This document shows positions 1-9,407 of a DNA stretch of 64,000 nucleotides, in pieces. The stretch is taken from contig JBBRVU010000004.1 in NCBI GenBank assembly GCA_038246575.1, positions 1 to 64,000 of the forward strand. The letters are read 5' to 3'. The DNA is from JACCUZ01 sp038246575 (lineage in GTDB: Bacteria; Actinomycetota; Actinomycetes; JACCUZ01). How positions within the stretch are numbered: the stretch's first letter is position 1; each line of letters begins with the position of its first letter. Made by a program: the position numbers and the translations under genes. Under the pieces are notes generated by a model. It was not told where the DNA came from. It was given only the letters and a program-made list of their open reading frames with translations, and searched no databases.

Positions 1-2
1 AG

Positions 3-2927
3 ATCGCCGACGCCCTGACCCGCCCGGACGACGGCAGCCTGTTCCTGCGGGTACTGCTGCTTCTCGGCTGGGCCGGGTGGGCCGCCTTCGCGCTGAGCGT
101 GGCCGTCGAAACCCCCGCCCAGCTCCGCGGCCGCGCCGCGCCGCGCCTGCCCGGCCTCGGCGCCAGCCAGCGCGCGGCCGGCACCCTCGTGGCCGCCGTC
201 GCGGTCCTCCTCCTCGGCACCCCGACGCTGACAGCCCCGACAGCGACGAGCCGGCCGGTCATCCTCGCCACCGCGACACATCACCGTCCCGCGCAGCCCG
301 CAGCAACCTCGGGTCACCCCGAGCGGCAGGCACCGGCCTCGGACCCGACCACGCTCACCACGTCGGCCAGCGTCACCCCGGCGCACTACCCGACCTACCG
401 GGTGCGCCGCCACGACACGCTGTGGGACATCGCCGAACGCTGCCTCGGCGCCGGTGAACGGTTCACCGACATCGCCGCGCTGAACTACGGCATTCAGCAG
501 CCCGACGGTCAGGCGCTGACCGACAGCCACTGGATCAGCCCCGGCTGGGTCCTCCGCCTCCCCGCCGACGCCCACCCCGACCCGGACACCCAGGACACCC
601 ACGACACACCGCCGGCCGCGCGGCTCGGTTTCGGCTACACCGTGCGCCGCGGCGACACCCTCTGGGGCATCGCCCAGACCGAGCTCGGCGACGGCACCCG
701 CTACCGCGACATCTCCCACCTCAACCAGGGCCGTCCACAGGCCGACGGCGACACCCTGCGCGACCCCGACCACATCGAGCCCGGCTGGAATCTGCGACTG
801 CCCCCCGAACCAGCCCGGCCAGCTGGGCAACCGGCCCCGGTCGCCCCTCGAACGACCGGTGGCACAGACACCCAGCCCCCCACCCCCACGACACCGACAC
901 CGACAACGACACCGACACCGACACCGACAACGATGCCGACACCTGCGCGCGCACCGGCCCCAAGCGCGACCCGGTCACCCGCTGCGGCCGGTGGCTACGG
1001 CAACGTCTCGACGCCCGGAACCGGGCACCCCGGCGCCGACCAGGACGCGCCCGGCGATTTCCTCCCGGCGAAGGTGGGCCTGGGACTGGCCGGGGTCACC
1101 GTGGCCGCGTTGCTCGCCGCCCTGGGCCGTCGGCGCGCCCTCCAGCAGCGGGCCCGACGCCCAGGCCGTCGCATCACCTTGCCCGACCCTGAGGCCCGCG
1201 CGGTCGAGACAACACTGCGGGTTGCCGACGACCGCGACACCCTCGCCCAGCTCCGAGCCGCGCTGCTGCAACTGGCTCAGGACTGCGCCGTGGCCGGCCG
1301 CAGCCTGCCCGCCGTCGGCGCGGTACGGGTCGGCCGTGCTGACATCGACCTGCTCCTCCTCGAGGACGACCTCGCGCCGGTGGCGCCGTTCGAAGCAGTC
1401 ACGGCCGACCGGTGGCGCGCTGACCTGTCGGCCATCCGCGCCGTCGACGGTGCGGGCGACGAGCTCGGGTTCCCGTACCCGGCGCTGCTCACCGTCGACG
1501 CCGCCGAAGACAGCACCCTGCTCGTCGACCTCGAGGCGACCGGATCGCTGACCGTGGTCGCCTCCATGGACGACGCGAGACCCGTGATGAACGCCTGGGC
1601 TGTCGAGCTCGCGGCCGGCCCGGTCTGCGAGTCGGTCGGGCTCACACTGGTCGGAGGGACCTGGCCGCAAGCTGCCCTCGACGCGGCCCGGGTCCGGGTC
1701 GCGACGTCGGCCCGGCAGGCGGCACCTGCCGCGGCGGCGCGTGGACGCGACGTCGCCGCGATCCTGCAGGCCGCACGGGTGAGCAGTGTGCGCGAGGCAC
1801 GTTCGACCGGTGTCGCCGCGGCAGTCTGGGACCCGGAGATCGTGCTCTGTCTACCGTCACCAGCCGACGCCGCATCACTGAACGCCATGCACCAGGCGAG
1901 CGGGGGAGGCGTTGTTCTGGTCTCCGCCGTCACCAGCACGGACGTGGCCCCGCCTGGGTGGACGCTAGCTGCCGCCGGCGAAGGCCGGTTCCGGCTCGAC
2001 CCCCTCGGCGTCACGGTCAGCCCACCCCGGCTGGAGTCCCCTCATCTTGCTGCGGTCACCGCTGCCCTGGCGGCCGCCGACGACTGGAACGGCGTCCAGG
2101 CGCCCGCCACGCCGGAGTCTGAGGACCAGGTCGCGAGCGAGGACGGCGCAGGCGGCGACGCGGTGACCGATGCCGATGCCGATGCCGACCGGCCAGCCGG
2201 GCCGCCGCGAATCCTGGTCCTGGGCCCTGTCGCGGTGCGATCTGCAGACGACGAACAGGCCCACGCCTACCGGCGGCGCAAGCTCACCGAGCTCGCCGCC
2301 TACATCGCGATCCACCCCGGCGCCGACAACCGCGGCATCGACGACGCCATCTGGCCAGCGCGACGCATCTCACCGTCGACCCGCAACTCCGCCAGCTCAC
2401 GGCTGCGACGGTGGCTGGGCACCAGCCCGGACGGCGAACCCTGGCTCCCGGTCGTCCCCGACCGCGGCCAGTACCGGTTCCGGCCAGAGGTTCGCAGCGA
2501 CTGGCACGACTTCCGGATACTGGCCCGCCGCGGCCTCGGCGCCGGACCCGCCGGGCTCGACGACCTCGCGACCGCCTTGGGACTCGTCCGGGGCCGGCCC
2601 TTCGCCGGCATCGACCCCGCCGCCTACGTGTGGGCCGAGTACGACATCCAAGAGATGATCAGCGCCATCACCGACGTCGCGCACGCACTCGCTGTCGCGC
2701 GGCTGGCAACTGGAGATCCGCGCGGGGCGCGTCAGGCCGCAGCCAAGGGGCTGCTGGTCGAGCCGACCTCCGAAGTGCTGACGAGAGACGCTGTGCTCGC
2801 TGCCACCGCACTGGGGGACACCCACGAGGCCCAACGACTCCTCGACCAACTACGGATCCGGATCTCAACGCTGGACCCCGACGCCGACGTGAACGCAGAA
2901 ACCGTGTTCTCCGCCGTCATCACCTGA
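3..2927 (+). CDS. LysM / BTAD-type membrane protein of the conjugation module (5' partial)
   Basis: The reading frame is open from the first bases of the window, so the true start lies upstream. Visible order in residues from the window edge: two hydrophobic segments (about 13-33 and 55-70), LysM domain 1 (about 128-190, with RRHDTLWDIAE), LysM domain 2 (about 209-268, with RRGDTLWGIAQ), a Pro/Thr linker of TPTP repeats, another membrane segment (about 353-375), a cytoplasmic region, and from about 733 a winged-helix plus TPR-like BTAD domain as in SARP/AfsR regulators. LysM domains bind peptidoglycan, so the protein could tie the cell wall to a cytoplasmic effector or DNA-binding domain. Proteins of this layout commonly precede T4SS genes in actinobacterial ICEs. 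Its molecular function is not established. Confidence 0.85.
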   Translation: MADALTRPDDGSLFLRVLLLLGWAGWAAFALSVAVETPAQLRGRAAPRLPGLGASQRAAGTLVAAVAVLLLGTPTLTAPTATSRPVILATATHHRPAQPAATSGHPERQAPASDPTTLTTSASVTPAHYPTYRVRRHDTLWDIAERCLGAGERFTDIAALNYGIQQPDGQALTDSHWISPGWVLRLPADAHPDPDTQDTHDTPPAARLGFGYTVRRGDTLWGIAQTELGDGTRYRDISHLNQGRPQADGDTLRDPDHIEPGWNLRLPPEPARPAGQPAPVAPRTTGGTDTQPPTPTTPTPTTTPTPTPTTMPTPARAPAPSATRSPAAAGGYGNVSTPGTGHPGADQDAPGDFLPAKVGLGLAGVTVAALLAALGRRRALQQRARRPGRRITLPDPEARAVETTLRVADDRDTLAQLRAALLQLAQDCAVAGRSLPAVGAVRVGRADIDLLLLEDDLAPVAPFEAVTADRWRADLSAIRAVDGAGDELGFPYPALLTVDAAEDSTLLVDLEATGSLTVVASMDDARPVMNAWAVELAAGPVCESVGLTLVGGTWPQAALDAARVRVATSARQAAPAAAARGRDVAAILQAARVSSVREARSTGVAAAVWDPEIVLCLPSPADAASLNAMHQASGGGVVLVSAVTSTDVAPPGWTLAAAGEGRFRLDPLGVTVSPPRLESPHLAAVTAALAAADDWNGVQAPATPESEDQVASEDGAGGDAVTDADADADRPAGPPRILVLGPVAVRSADDEQAHAYRRRKLTELAAYIAIHPGADNRGIDDAIWPARRISPSTRNSASSRLRRWLGTSPDGEPWLPVVPDRGQYRFRPEVRSDWHDFRILARRGLGAGPAGLDDLATALGLVRGRPFAGIDPAAYVWAEYDIQEMISAITDVAHALAVARLATGDPRGARQAAAKGLLVEPTSEVLTRDAVLAATALGDTHEAQRLLDQLRIRISTLDPDADVNAETVFSAVIT

Positions 2928-3135
2928 CCACCGCCGAGGCCCGGTACGGGGCGCCCAGGTAGGCAGCGACACCCGCCGGGCCCGAGCAGCCCGGACGTCC
3001 CGACGGCGAGGAACGGCGCGGACAGAAGTCGCTGCCATGATCCGGCGCGCCCCGGTCGACGGCACGGCCAAAGAAAATCGAAAGAATCTTCGCGGTACCC
3101 CTCGGCTCGCAGGATGTTCTGGCGCATAGGAGTGC

Positions 3136-3741
3136 ATGAGACTTCCTCTGCTGCCCCGCCCCCGGGCGCTGTTACTGCTGTCCGTGGCGATCGCCGGGCT
3201 CGTTGCCGTGTGGGCCGGTGGCCCCGCCGGGGACGGACACCGCCCGCGGCACGTCGCCGGCGCCCAGAGCGTCACCGCGGATCGCCCGTCAGCGGAACCG
3301 CGGCACGGTGACCGCCTCGGCGCCGGCGACTTCGCTGGGCAGGTCGCGCGGGCGCTGCTCGGTTACGACACCGGATCGTCGCGGGCCCGGTGGCGCAGGG
3401 CCGTGTTGTCGCTGGCCGGCGCGCCGGAGGGGTCGTTGGGCGCCCACGACATCGACCTCCTGATCCCCGACGACGGGCAGTGGGAACAGATGGCCGCCGT
3501 CCATCAGCGCGCCACGGTCACCGTCCGAGCAAGCTACGTGCCGACCCTGTGGACGCAGACGGCCGCGCAGCACCCGGAACTGCCGGACGGGTCGGTCGGG
3601 ATGACCGTCACCGGCACCCAGCTGGTGACCTGGGACGGCGGGACGAGTCGGGTACCGGTCGCGGTCACGCTGCTGCTGCTGTGCCCCCCCGCGACACAGC
3701 GGTGTGTCCTGAGCCGCGTCCTGGCGCAGGTGGCGAGATGA
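3136..3741 (+). CDS. Single-pass membrane protein of the conjugation operon
   Basis: A 201-residue protein with one N-terminal hydrophobic segment (about residues 11-28, LLLLSVAIAGLVAVW) and a globular part predicted outside the membrane. I recognise no catalytic motif. The start is supported by AGGAG just upstream of the ATG. The stop overlaps the next gene's start (ATGA), indicating translational coupling. By position and topology it could be a VirB8/TcpC-like scaffold subunit of the transfer channel, but I cannot show the fold from sequence. The 208 bp upstream contain an A-rich stretch near 3070 that could hold the promoter. Confidence 0.7.
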   Translation: MRLPLLPRPRALLLLSVAIAGLVAVWAGGPAGDGHRPRHVAGAQSVTADRPSAEPRHGDRLGAGDFAGQVARALLGYDTGSSRARWRRAVLSLAGAPEGSLGAHDIDLLIPDDGQWEQMAAVHQRATVTVRASYVPTLWTQTAAQHPELPDGSVGMTVTGTQLVTWDGGTSRVPVAVTLLLLCPPATQRCVLSRVLAQVAR

Positions 3742-4811
3742 AGGCACTGGTCGCCGCCGGAGTTGCCGTGGTCCTGCTGCCGGTCGGGCTGATCCTGCTC
3801 CTCGCGGTCGGGTCGGGCCCGTCCTGCGCGAGCCGGGATGGCGGCGGTGCCGGCACCGCCCTGGACAGTCAGCAGGTCGCCAACGCGCAGACAGTGATCG
3901 CCGTCGGTGAGCGCCTGGCGGTGCCGGCCCGCGGTCAGGTCGTGGCGATCGCGGCCGCCCTGCAGGAGTCTGGCCTGCGGAACCTGGCGTTCGGGGACCG
4001 GGACAGCCTCGGGCTCTTCCAGCAGCGCCCCTCACAAGGCTGGGGCTCGCCGACCCAGATCCTGGACCCGACGTATGCGGCCACCCGCTTCTACACCGCG
4101 CTGCTCGCCGTCCGGGGCTGGCAGGCCATGCCGATGGCGGCCGCGGCGCAGGCAGTGCAGCGCAGCGCCTTCCCCGACGCCTACGCCCGGTGGGCCGGCG
4201 ACGCGGCCCGCATCGTGGCCGCCGCCACCGGATCCGTAACGCCTCCCGGGCTCGGATGTGCCGCCGCTGCCGCCGACGCGCCGACCGGGCCTATGTCGAC
4301 GGAGACGGTGTCGACGGAGGCGGTGTCGGCGGTGCTCGGGTTCGCGGCGGCGCAGGTCGGTGACGCCTACGCGCTGGGCGCCAACGGCCCGGACACCTGG
4401 GACTGCTCCTCGCTGGTCCAGGCCGCGTTCGCGGCGGCCGGGGTGGCGGCACCGCGGACCGCGGCCGGGCAGTACGACTGGCTGCGCGGCCGCGGCGGCC
4501 TCACCGCCGGCCCGGCCCGGCTGGCGTCGCTGCGCCCGGGAGACCTGCTGTTCTCCCAAGGGGCCGAGCCGCACCGGGGCGGCGACGGCGAACCGGTCGG
4601 GCACGTCGCCCTCTACGCCGGGGCCGGGATGGTCATCGAGGCGAAGGGCTGGGCGTCCGGTGTGACGGCCCAGCGGTACAGCGACGCGGCGATGGCCTCG
4701 ATCAGCTGGATCGGCCGGCTGACGACGCCCACCGCCAGCCAGCACAGAACCAGCAGCACCCGCAGCACCGACCGCACCGACACGTCACTTCTCGAACGGA
4801 GCCAGCCATGA
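3738..4811 (+). CDS. NlpC/P60 peptidoglycan hydrolase with N-terminal lysozyme-like domain
   Basis: A 357-residue cell-wall hydrolase of the transfer machinery. Residues about 5-25 form a membrane anchor. The middle part (about 45-165, with ALQESGLRN and SLGLFQQRPSQGWG) matches the lysozyme-like domain often fused to NlpC/P60 domains in actinobacterial conjugation clusters. The C-terminal NlpC/P60 peptidase has its catalytic Cys in WDCSSLVQAAF (about 221) and its His in GHVALY (about 287). VirB1-type enzymes locally open peptidoglycan for the transfer channel. I chose the ATG at 3738 because it overlaps the upstream stop as ATGA. A longer upstream reading only re-reads the previous gene in another frame. 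Confidence 0.88.
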   Translation: MKALVAAGVAVVLLPVGLILLLAVGSGPSCASRDGGGAGTALDSQQVANAQTVIAVGERLAVPARGQVVAIAAALQESGLRNLAFGDRDSLGLFQQRPSQGWGSPTQILDPTYAATRFYTALLAVRGWQAMPMAAAAQAVQRSAFPDAYARWAGDAARIVAAATGSVTPPGLGCAAAAADAPTGPMSTETVSTEAVSAVLGFAAAQVGDAYALGANGPDTWDCSSLVQAAFAAAGVAAPRTAAGQYDWLRGRGGLTAGPARLASLRPGDLLFSQGAEPHRGGDGEPVGHVALYAGAGMVIEAKGWASGVTAQRYSDAAMASISWIGRLTTPTASQHRTSSTRSTDRTDTSLLERSQP

Positions 4812-5128
4812 CCCTGCACCACCTCCCGCTCGCCCGCTTGACCCTGCTCGGCGCGGACCCCGGCGTGGCGCCCAACGGCACCGGCCTGCCCGGGCTGCCG
4901 GTGGTCCGCCAGATCGTCGGCGCCCTACTGACCTGGGGACTGCTCGCCTGCGTCGCCGGGCTGGCGATCTCGGTGATCGTGTGGGCGCTGGCCCACCAGA
5001 GCGGCAACTACCACCAGGCCGGCAGCGGCAAGACCGGCGTCCTGGTGTCCGCGGGTGGGGCGCTGCTGATCGGCGGCGCCAACGCCATCGTCGGGTTCTT
5101 CTCCGCCCTCGGCTCCACCATCCACTGA
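4808..5128 (+). CDS. Small two-helix membrane protein, pilin-like (VirB2/DUF6112-like)
   Basis: A 106-residue protein with two hydrophobic segments (about residues 36-58 and 76-98) separated by a short polar loop containing NYHQAGSGKTG. Size, topology and position directly before the VirB6-like gene fit the VirB2/TrbC-type or DUF6112 proteins that precede VirB6 in actinobacterial T4SS loci. The GK in the loop resembles part of a P-loop but no nucleotide-binding fold surrounds it. Its start overlaps the preceding stop (ATGA), so it belongs to the same operon. Confidence 0.7.
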   Translation: MTLHHLPLARLTLLGADPGVAPNGTGLPGLPVVRQIVGALLTWGLLACVAGLAISVIVWALAHQSGNYHQAGSGKTGVLVSAGGALLIGGANAIVGFFSALGSTIH

Positions 5129-5134
5129 CCCGCC

Positions 5135-6355
5135 ATGACCACCCTCAACGTGCTCACTGCGCTGGCCGTGACCGAGGCGCCCGACCTGTGCGTGGCCCCG
5201 ATCAGCGCGCTGTGCGCCGCCCGCACCGTCGGCGGCGCAGTGACCGGCGGCCTGGGCGGCCTCGGCGGTGCCGCGACCGGGATGGCGATGTCCGGCATCG
5301 GCGCGATGTTCGTCTCCGGCGCCGCGGACGCCACCACCGCGATGCTGGGCGCCCTGGACGGGTCCACCCGGGTCGACCTGTCCGCGGCCTGGTTCCGCGC
5401 CAACACCGCCGTCCTGGCCGCGGTCACCCTCCCGGTCGTCCTGGGCCTGTTCGTGCTCCAGGTCACCGGCGCCGCGCTCCGGCGCGAACCCGGCGGCCTG
5501 GTACGGGCCCTGGTCGGGGTCGCCAAGGCGCTGCTCGGAGCGGGGGTCGCGCTGGCCGCCACCCAGGCCGCGCTGGTCGCCTGCGACGAGATCGCCACCG
5601 CCATCGCCGCCTCGGCGGGCACCACGGTCACCGAAGCCACCCGCCAGTTCCTGTCGCTGACCTACCTGGCCGGCCCGCAGGTCGGACCCGTCCTGCAGAT
5701 CCTGCTCGGTCTGGGCGTCATCGTCGGGTCGTTCCTGCTGTGGGCTGTGCTGCTGTTCCGCAAGGCCGCCCTACTGCTGGTCGCCGTCTTCGCCCCGGTC
5801 GCGTTCGCCGGCGCCGCCGGGGACCACACCCGCGGCTGGGTCCGGCGCTGGGTCGAGCTGGTCGCCGCCCTGGTCTTCAGCAAGATCGTCATCGTCGTGG
5901 TGTTCGTCGTCGGTGTCAGCGCCTTCGGCAGCGCCGGGAATGGCAGCCAGCCCGGCCAGTCTGACGCGGCCGCCCTCTCCGACCTTCTCGTCGGTCTCCT
6001 GCTCCTCGGAATCGCCGCCTTCGCCCCGTGGCTGTCCTGGCGGTTCGTGCACTTCGCCGGCGCCGAGGTCTCCGAGGCCATGCACGCCACCGTGGCGCGC
6101 AGCCCGATCCCGGCGGCCACCCGAAGCGCCGCCCGCACCGCCCGCACGGTCGCGGTCAGCGCCGCCACCCGGCCCCTGGTCGGCGCAGTCGGTGGCGCGG
6201 CCTCCGGGGCGCGGGGCGCCGGCCCGGCCCGGGCACCGGCGCCGGCGCGCCCACCGGGCCCGCCGTCAGACCGACCAGGACCGGCAACGGTGGCCCGGGC
6301 GCCACGGGCAGCCACCCACGCCGGGCCGGGTGGACGCGGGGGTGAGAGGCGGTGA
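5135..6355 (+). CDS. Polytopic VirB6/TrbL-like conjugal transfer membrane protein
   Basis: A 406-residue protein with an Ala/Gly-rich N-terminus, about six hydrophobic segments between residues 90 and 300 (for example VLAAVTLPVVLGLFVLQV and FLLWAVLLF) and an Ala/Pro/Arg-rich cytoplasmic tail. VirB6/TrbL proteins form the inner-membrane core of the T4SS channel. The topology, tail and position between the pilin-like gene and the SCO6880/VirB4 genes fit that role. The start is 7 bp downstream of the previous stop, and the stop overlaps the GTG of the next gene. Confidence 0.8.
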   Translation: MTTLNVLTALAVTEAPDLCVAPISALCAARTVGGAVTGGLGGLGGAATGMAMSGIGAMFVSGAADATTAMLGALDGSTRVDLSAAWFRANTAVLAAVTLPVVLGLFVLQVTGAALRREPGGLVRALVGVAKALLGAGVALAATQAALVACDEIATAIAASAGTTVTEATRQFLSLTYLAGPQVGPVLQILLGLGVIVGSFLLWAVLLFRKAALLLVAVFAPVAFAGAAGDHTRGWVRRWVELVAALVFSKIVIVVVFVVGVSAFGSAGNGSQPGQSDAAALSDLLVGLLLLGIAAFAPWLSWRFVHFAGAEVSEAMHATVARSPIPAATRSAARTARTVAVSAATRPLVGAVGGAASGARGAGPARAPAPARPPGPPSDRPGPATVARAPRAATHAGPGGRGGERR

Positions 6356-7821
6356 CCGAGCACGCCCTGAGCCCCGGCCCGACCGTCCGGTTCGGCCGCC
6401 TCGAGCAGCGCCCCCTTCTCCTCGGCCTGTCCGGCGCGCAGACCGCCTGCGTCGGCCTCTCCCTGACCCTCGCTGTCGCCGGGCTGTACCTCGCGGGCGG
6501 GGCCGGGTTCGCGGCGGCGCTACCGCTGAGCGGACCCCTCGCCGCCGCCGGGCTGCTGCGCCGCGACGGGCGGCCGTTCGTGGCGTGGCTGCCGGTCGCC
6601 GGGCACTGGGCGCTGCGCCGGGCGGCCTCCCAGACCAGGTACCTGACCCGACCCCGCCCGAGCACACCGGTCAGCGCTCTGGCGCTGCCCGGCGACGCCG
6701 CCCGGCTGCGCCTGCTCACCGGGCCCGCCACCGGGGCGGCGCTGGTGCACGACCCGCACGCCGGCACCCTGACCGCGGTCCTACAGCTCACCCCGCCCCC
6801 ATTCCTCCTCACCGACGGCCCCGCCCAGCAGCGTTTGGTCGACGGGTACGGGCGGCTGCTGGCCACCCTGTCCGGGCGCCCCGGCCTCACCCGGATCCAG
6901 GTCCTCGAGCGGGCTGTCACCGAACCCGGCCACGAGCTGCGGGCCTGGTGGCAGCGCAACGGCGTCGAGATCGGGTCTTGGGCCGCCCGCATCCTCACCG
7001 ACCTCGTCGCCGACGCCGCTGAGACCTGCGAGCGCCACGAGACCTACCTGGCGGTCTCCTTCGACACCCGCCACCACCGCGCCGGGCGCCGGATCGTCGG
7101 GGGTGCGCTGGCCGGTGCCGTCGACACGCTCGAGAACGAGATGCGCACCCTGGCCGGCGCCGCGGCCGCGGCCGACCTCACCCCAGGCAGCTGGCTGCAC
7201 CCGGGCGCCTTGGCTCGGGTGGTGCGCACCGCCTACGACCCCGGCCAGCTACCCGTCGACAACACCGCGGCCGCCGCGACCACGGCGACCGCCGCATCGT
7301 GGGGGCTCGCGGCCGGTCCGACGTGCCTGGTCGAGACCTGGGACCGGCTGCGCAGCGACTCCGCGCACCACGCCGTCTACTGGATCGCCGAATGGCCCCG
7401 CGCCGAGGTCACCGCAGCCTTCCTGCAGCCGCTGATCCTGATGCCCGGGGTGCGCCGGGCGCTGACCATCACCGCCGAACCGTTGCCGGTGACCCGCGCG
7501 CTGCGCGACATTCGTCGCGCCAAGGTCGAGCACGCCGCCGACACCGCGCAACGCGCCCGCCTCGGACAGGTCCACGACGAAGCCGCGGCGGGCGAGGCCG
7601 ACGACGTGATCCGCCGCGAACGGGAGCTCGCCGGCGGGCACAGCGACCTGCGCTTCGCCGGGCTGCTCGCCGTGTCCGCACCCACCGAGCACGAGCTCAC
7701 CGACGCCTGCGGCCGCCTCGAGCAGGGCGCCGCGCAGGCCCAGTGCGACCTGCGGCGCCTCTACGGCCAACAGGCCCAAGGGTTCGCCGCGGCCGCCCTC
7801 CCGCTGGCCAGGGGCCTGTGA
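6352..7821 (+). CDS. SCO6880-like T4SS protein
   Basis: A 489-residue protein with two N-terminal membrane segments (about residues 28-50 and 53-68), then a large soluble region with no Walker motifs. The N-terminus (VRFGRLEQRPLLLGLSGAQ) and size match the SCO6880 family found next to VirB4 genes in actinobacterial mobile elements. The N-terminal part resembles PrgI/VirB3-like subunits. The soluble part may replace the non-ATPase half of VirB4, because the VirB4 gene that follows is short at its N-terminus. The GTG start overlaps the upstream stop (GTGA), and the stop overlaps the next ATG. Confidence 0.8.
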   Translation: MTEHALSPGPTVRFGRLEQRPLLLGLSGAQTACVGLSLTLAVAGLYLAGGAGFAAALPLSGPLAAAGLLRRDGRPFVAWLPVAGHWALRRAASQTRYLTRPRPSTPVSALALPGDAARLRLLTGPATGAALVHDPHAGTLTAVLQLTPPPFLLTDGPAQQRLVDGYGRLLATLSGRPGLTRIQVLERAVTEPGHELRAWWQRNGVEIGSWAARILTDLVADAAETCERHETYLAVSFDTRHHRAGRRIVGGALAGAVDTLENEMRTLAGAAAAADLTPGSWLHPGALARVVRTAYDPGQLPVDNTAAAATTATAASWGLAAGPTCLVETWDRLRSDSAHHAVYWIAEWPRAEVTAAFLQPLILMPGVRRALTITAEPLPVTRALRDIRRAKVEHAADTAQRARLGQVHDEAAAGEADDVIRRERELAGGHSDLRFAGLLAVSAPTEHELTDACGRLEQGAAQAQCDLRRLYGQQAQGFAAAALPLARGL

Positions 7822-9407
7822 TGAGACTCCCGGTAAGCCCCGATGCCACCCCCGGTACCGGGACCGAGTCCGAGACCCGCCACGTCGGGGTCCTCGGCAC
7901 CGCAGCCGACGTCCGCCGCGCCCGGGCCGCTGCCCGCCGGGAGGACGCGACCACCAGCCGGGCCCGGCGCCGATCGACCCGGAAGGACCGGACCGGCACG
8001 CCCGGCGAGGCGTCGGCCCCGGCAGCCGGTCGGCCAGGAGCGGACGCGCTGCGGTGCTGGCTGCCGCTGCGGCTGCCCGCTCACCGCGCCAGCTCCGCGA
8101 CCCTGGCCGGCGCCTACCCGTTCCTGGCCGGCCCACCGGTCCCCGCCGACGGCGTCTACGTCGGGCAGGACGCGTTCTCCGGCGGACCGTTCTGCTTCGA
8201 CCCGTGGACCTGGTACGCCCGCGGCGCCCTGACCAACCCCAACGTGGTCCTCGCCGGAGTCATCGGCCAAGGCAAGTCAGCGGTCGCGAAGTCCCTCGCC
8301 GTTCGCTCCCTGCCCTTCGGCCGCCGGGTCTACGTCCCGGGCGACCCCAAAGGGGAGTGGGCACCGGTCGCCCGCCGGGTCGGCGGCACCGTCATCGACC
8401 TCGGCGGCGGCCTGGCGACCCGGCTCAACCCGCTGGACCCCGGCACCCGACCACCGGAGCTGGCGGCCGCGGCCTGGGCGACAGTGGTCGCGGCCCGCCG
8501 GCGGCAGCTGCTCGCCAGCCTCCTCGCCACCGTCCTGGCCCGGCCGTTGCGACCGGCCGAGCACACCGTCCTCGACGTCGCCCTCAGCCAGGCACACCGA
8601 GCGACCGCTGGGTCCGGCGGGTCGGGTCAGGCGCTCACCCTGACCGACGTCGAGACCGCCCTGAGCGCACCGTCCCGCGACGCCGCCCGCGACGCCGCCA
8701 TCAGCGCCGACGTGCTCACCGCCGAGGCCCGGGACACCGCCCACGCCCTGCGCCGGCTGGTCCGCGGCGACCTGGCCGGACTCTTCGACGGGCCCAGCAC
8801 CATCACCATCGACCCGGCCTCGCCGATGGTGGTGCTGGACCTTTCCCGCCTGGGCACCGACGCCGACCTGCTCGCCCTGGCGATGACCTGCGCCTCGGCG
8901 TGGCTGGAAGGCGCGGTTGCCGGCGCGGCCGGCCCGCGGTGGATCGTCTACGACGAGGCGTGGCGGCTGATGCGGTCCCTGCCGCTGATCCGCCGGATGC
9001 AGTCCCAGTGGAAGCTGTCCCGAGCCCACGGCATCGCCAACCTCATGATCATCCACCGGCTCTCGGACCTCGACGCCGTCGGCGACGCCCGCTCGGAGTC
9101 CCGCGCCGTCGCCGCCGGGCTGCTGGCCGACTGCTCCACCCGCATCGTCTACCGGCAGGAGACCGACCAGCTCGCCGGCACCGCCCGGGCCCTCGGTCTC
9201 ACCGACACCGAACGCGACCTGCTGCCCCACCTGCCGCGAGGCAGCGGCCTGTGGAAGGTCCCCGGCCAGTCCCACGTCGTGCACCACCGGCTGCACGCCG
9301 AGGAAGCCGCCGCCTACGACACCGACACCGCCATGACCGGCGGCGTCCTGATCGACACCGACAGGGCTCCGAACTCCGACGCCGGCGCACCGCGGGACCC
9401 GACGTGA
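7821..9407 (+). CDS. VirB4-type conjugation ATPase
   Basis: A 528-residue ATPase that should energise assembly of the transfer channel. The P-loop is at about residue 145 (GVIGQGKSA). The Walker B motif with the VirB4-typical DEAW (IVYDEAWRLM) is near 376, followed by the RMQSQWKLSRAHG segment and a histidine-rich C-terminal region. Only about 140 residues precede the P-loop, much less than the roughly 400 of Gram-negative VirB4, which fits a split with the upstream SCO6880-like protein. The start at 7821 overlaps the preceding stop (ATGA). The first 80 residues are Arg/Ala-rich and probably disordered. Confidence 0.9.
   Translation: MRLPVSPDATPGTGTESETRHVGVLGTAADVRRARAAARREDATTSRARRRSTRKDRTGTPGEASAPAAGRPGADALRCWLPLRLPAHRASSATLAGAYPFLAGPPVPADGVYVGQDAFSGGPFCFDPWTWYARGALTNPNVVLAGVIGQGKSAVAKSLAVRSLPFGRRVYVPGDPKGEWAPVARRVGGTVIDLGGGLATRLNPLDPGTRPPELAAAAWATVVAARRRQLLASLLATVLARPLRPAEHTVLDVALSQAHRATAGSGGSGQALTLTDVETALSAPSRDAARDAAISADVLTAEARDTAHALRRLVRGDLAGLFDGPSTITIDPASPMVVLDLSRLGTDADLLALAMTCASAWLEGAVAGAAGPRWIVYDEAWRLMRSLPLIRRMQSQWKLSRAHGIANLMIIHRLSDLDAVGDARSESRAVAAGLLADCSTRIVYRQETDQLAGTARALGLTDTERDLLPHLPRGSGLWKVPGQSHVVHHRLHAEEAAAYDTDTAMTGGVLIDTDRAPNSDAGAPRDPT

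Noticed and set aside
885..945. CACCGA-type hexamer repeats in the first gene
   Set aside because: They encode the Thr/Pro linker between LysM and membrane segments and need no separate explanation.
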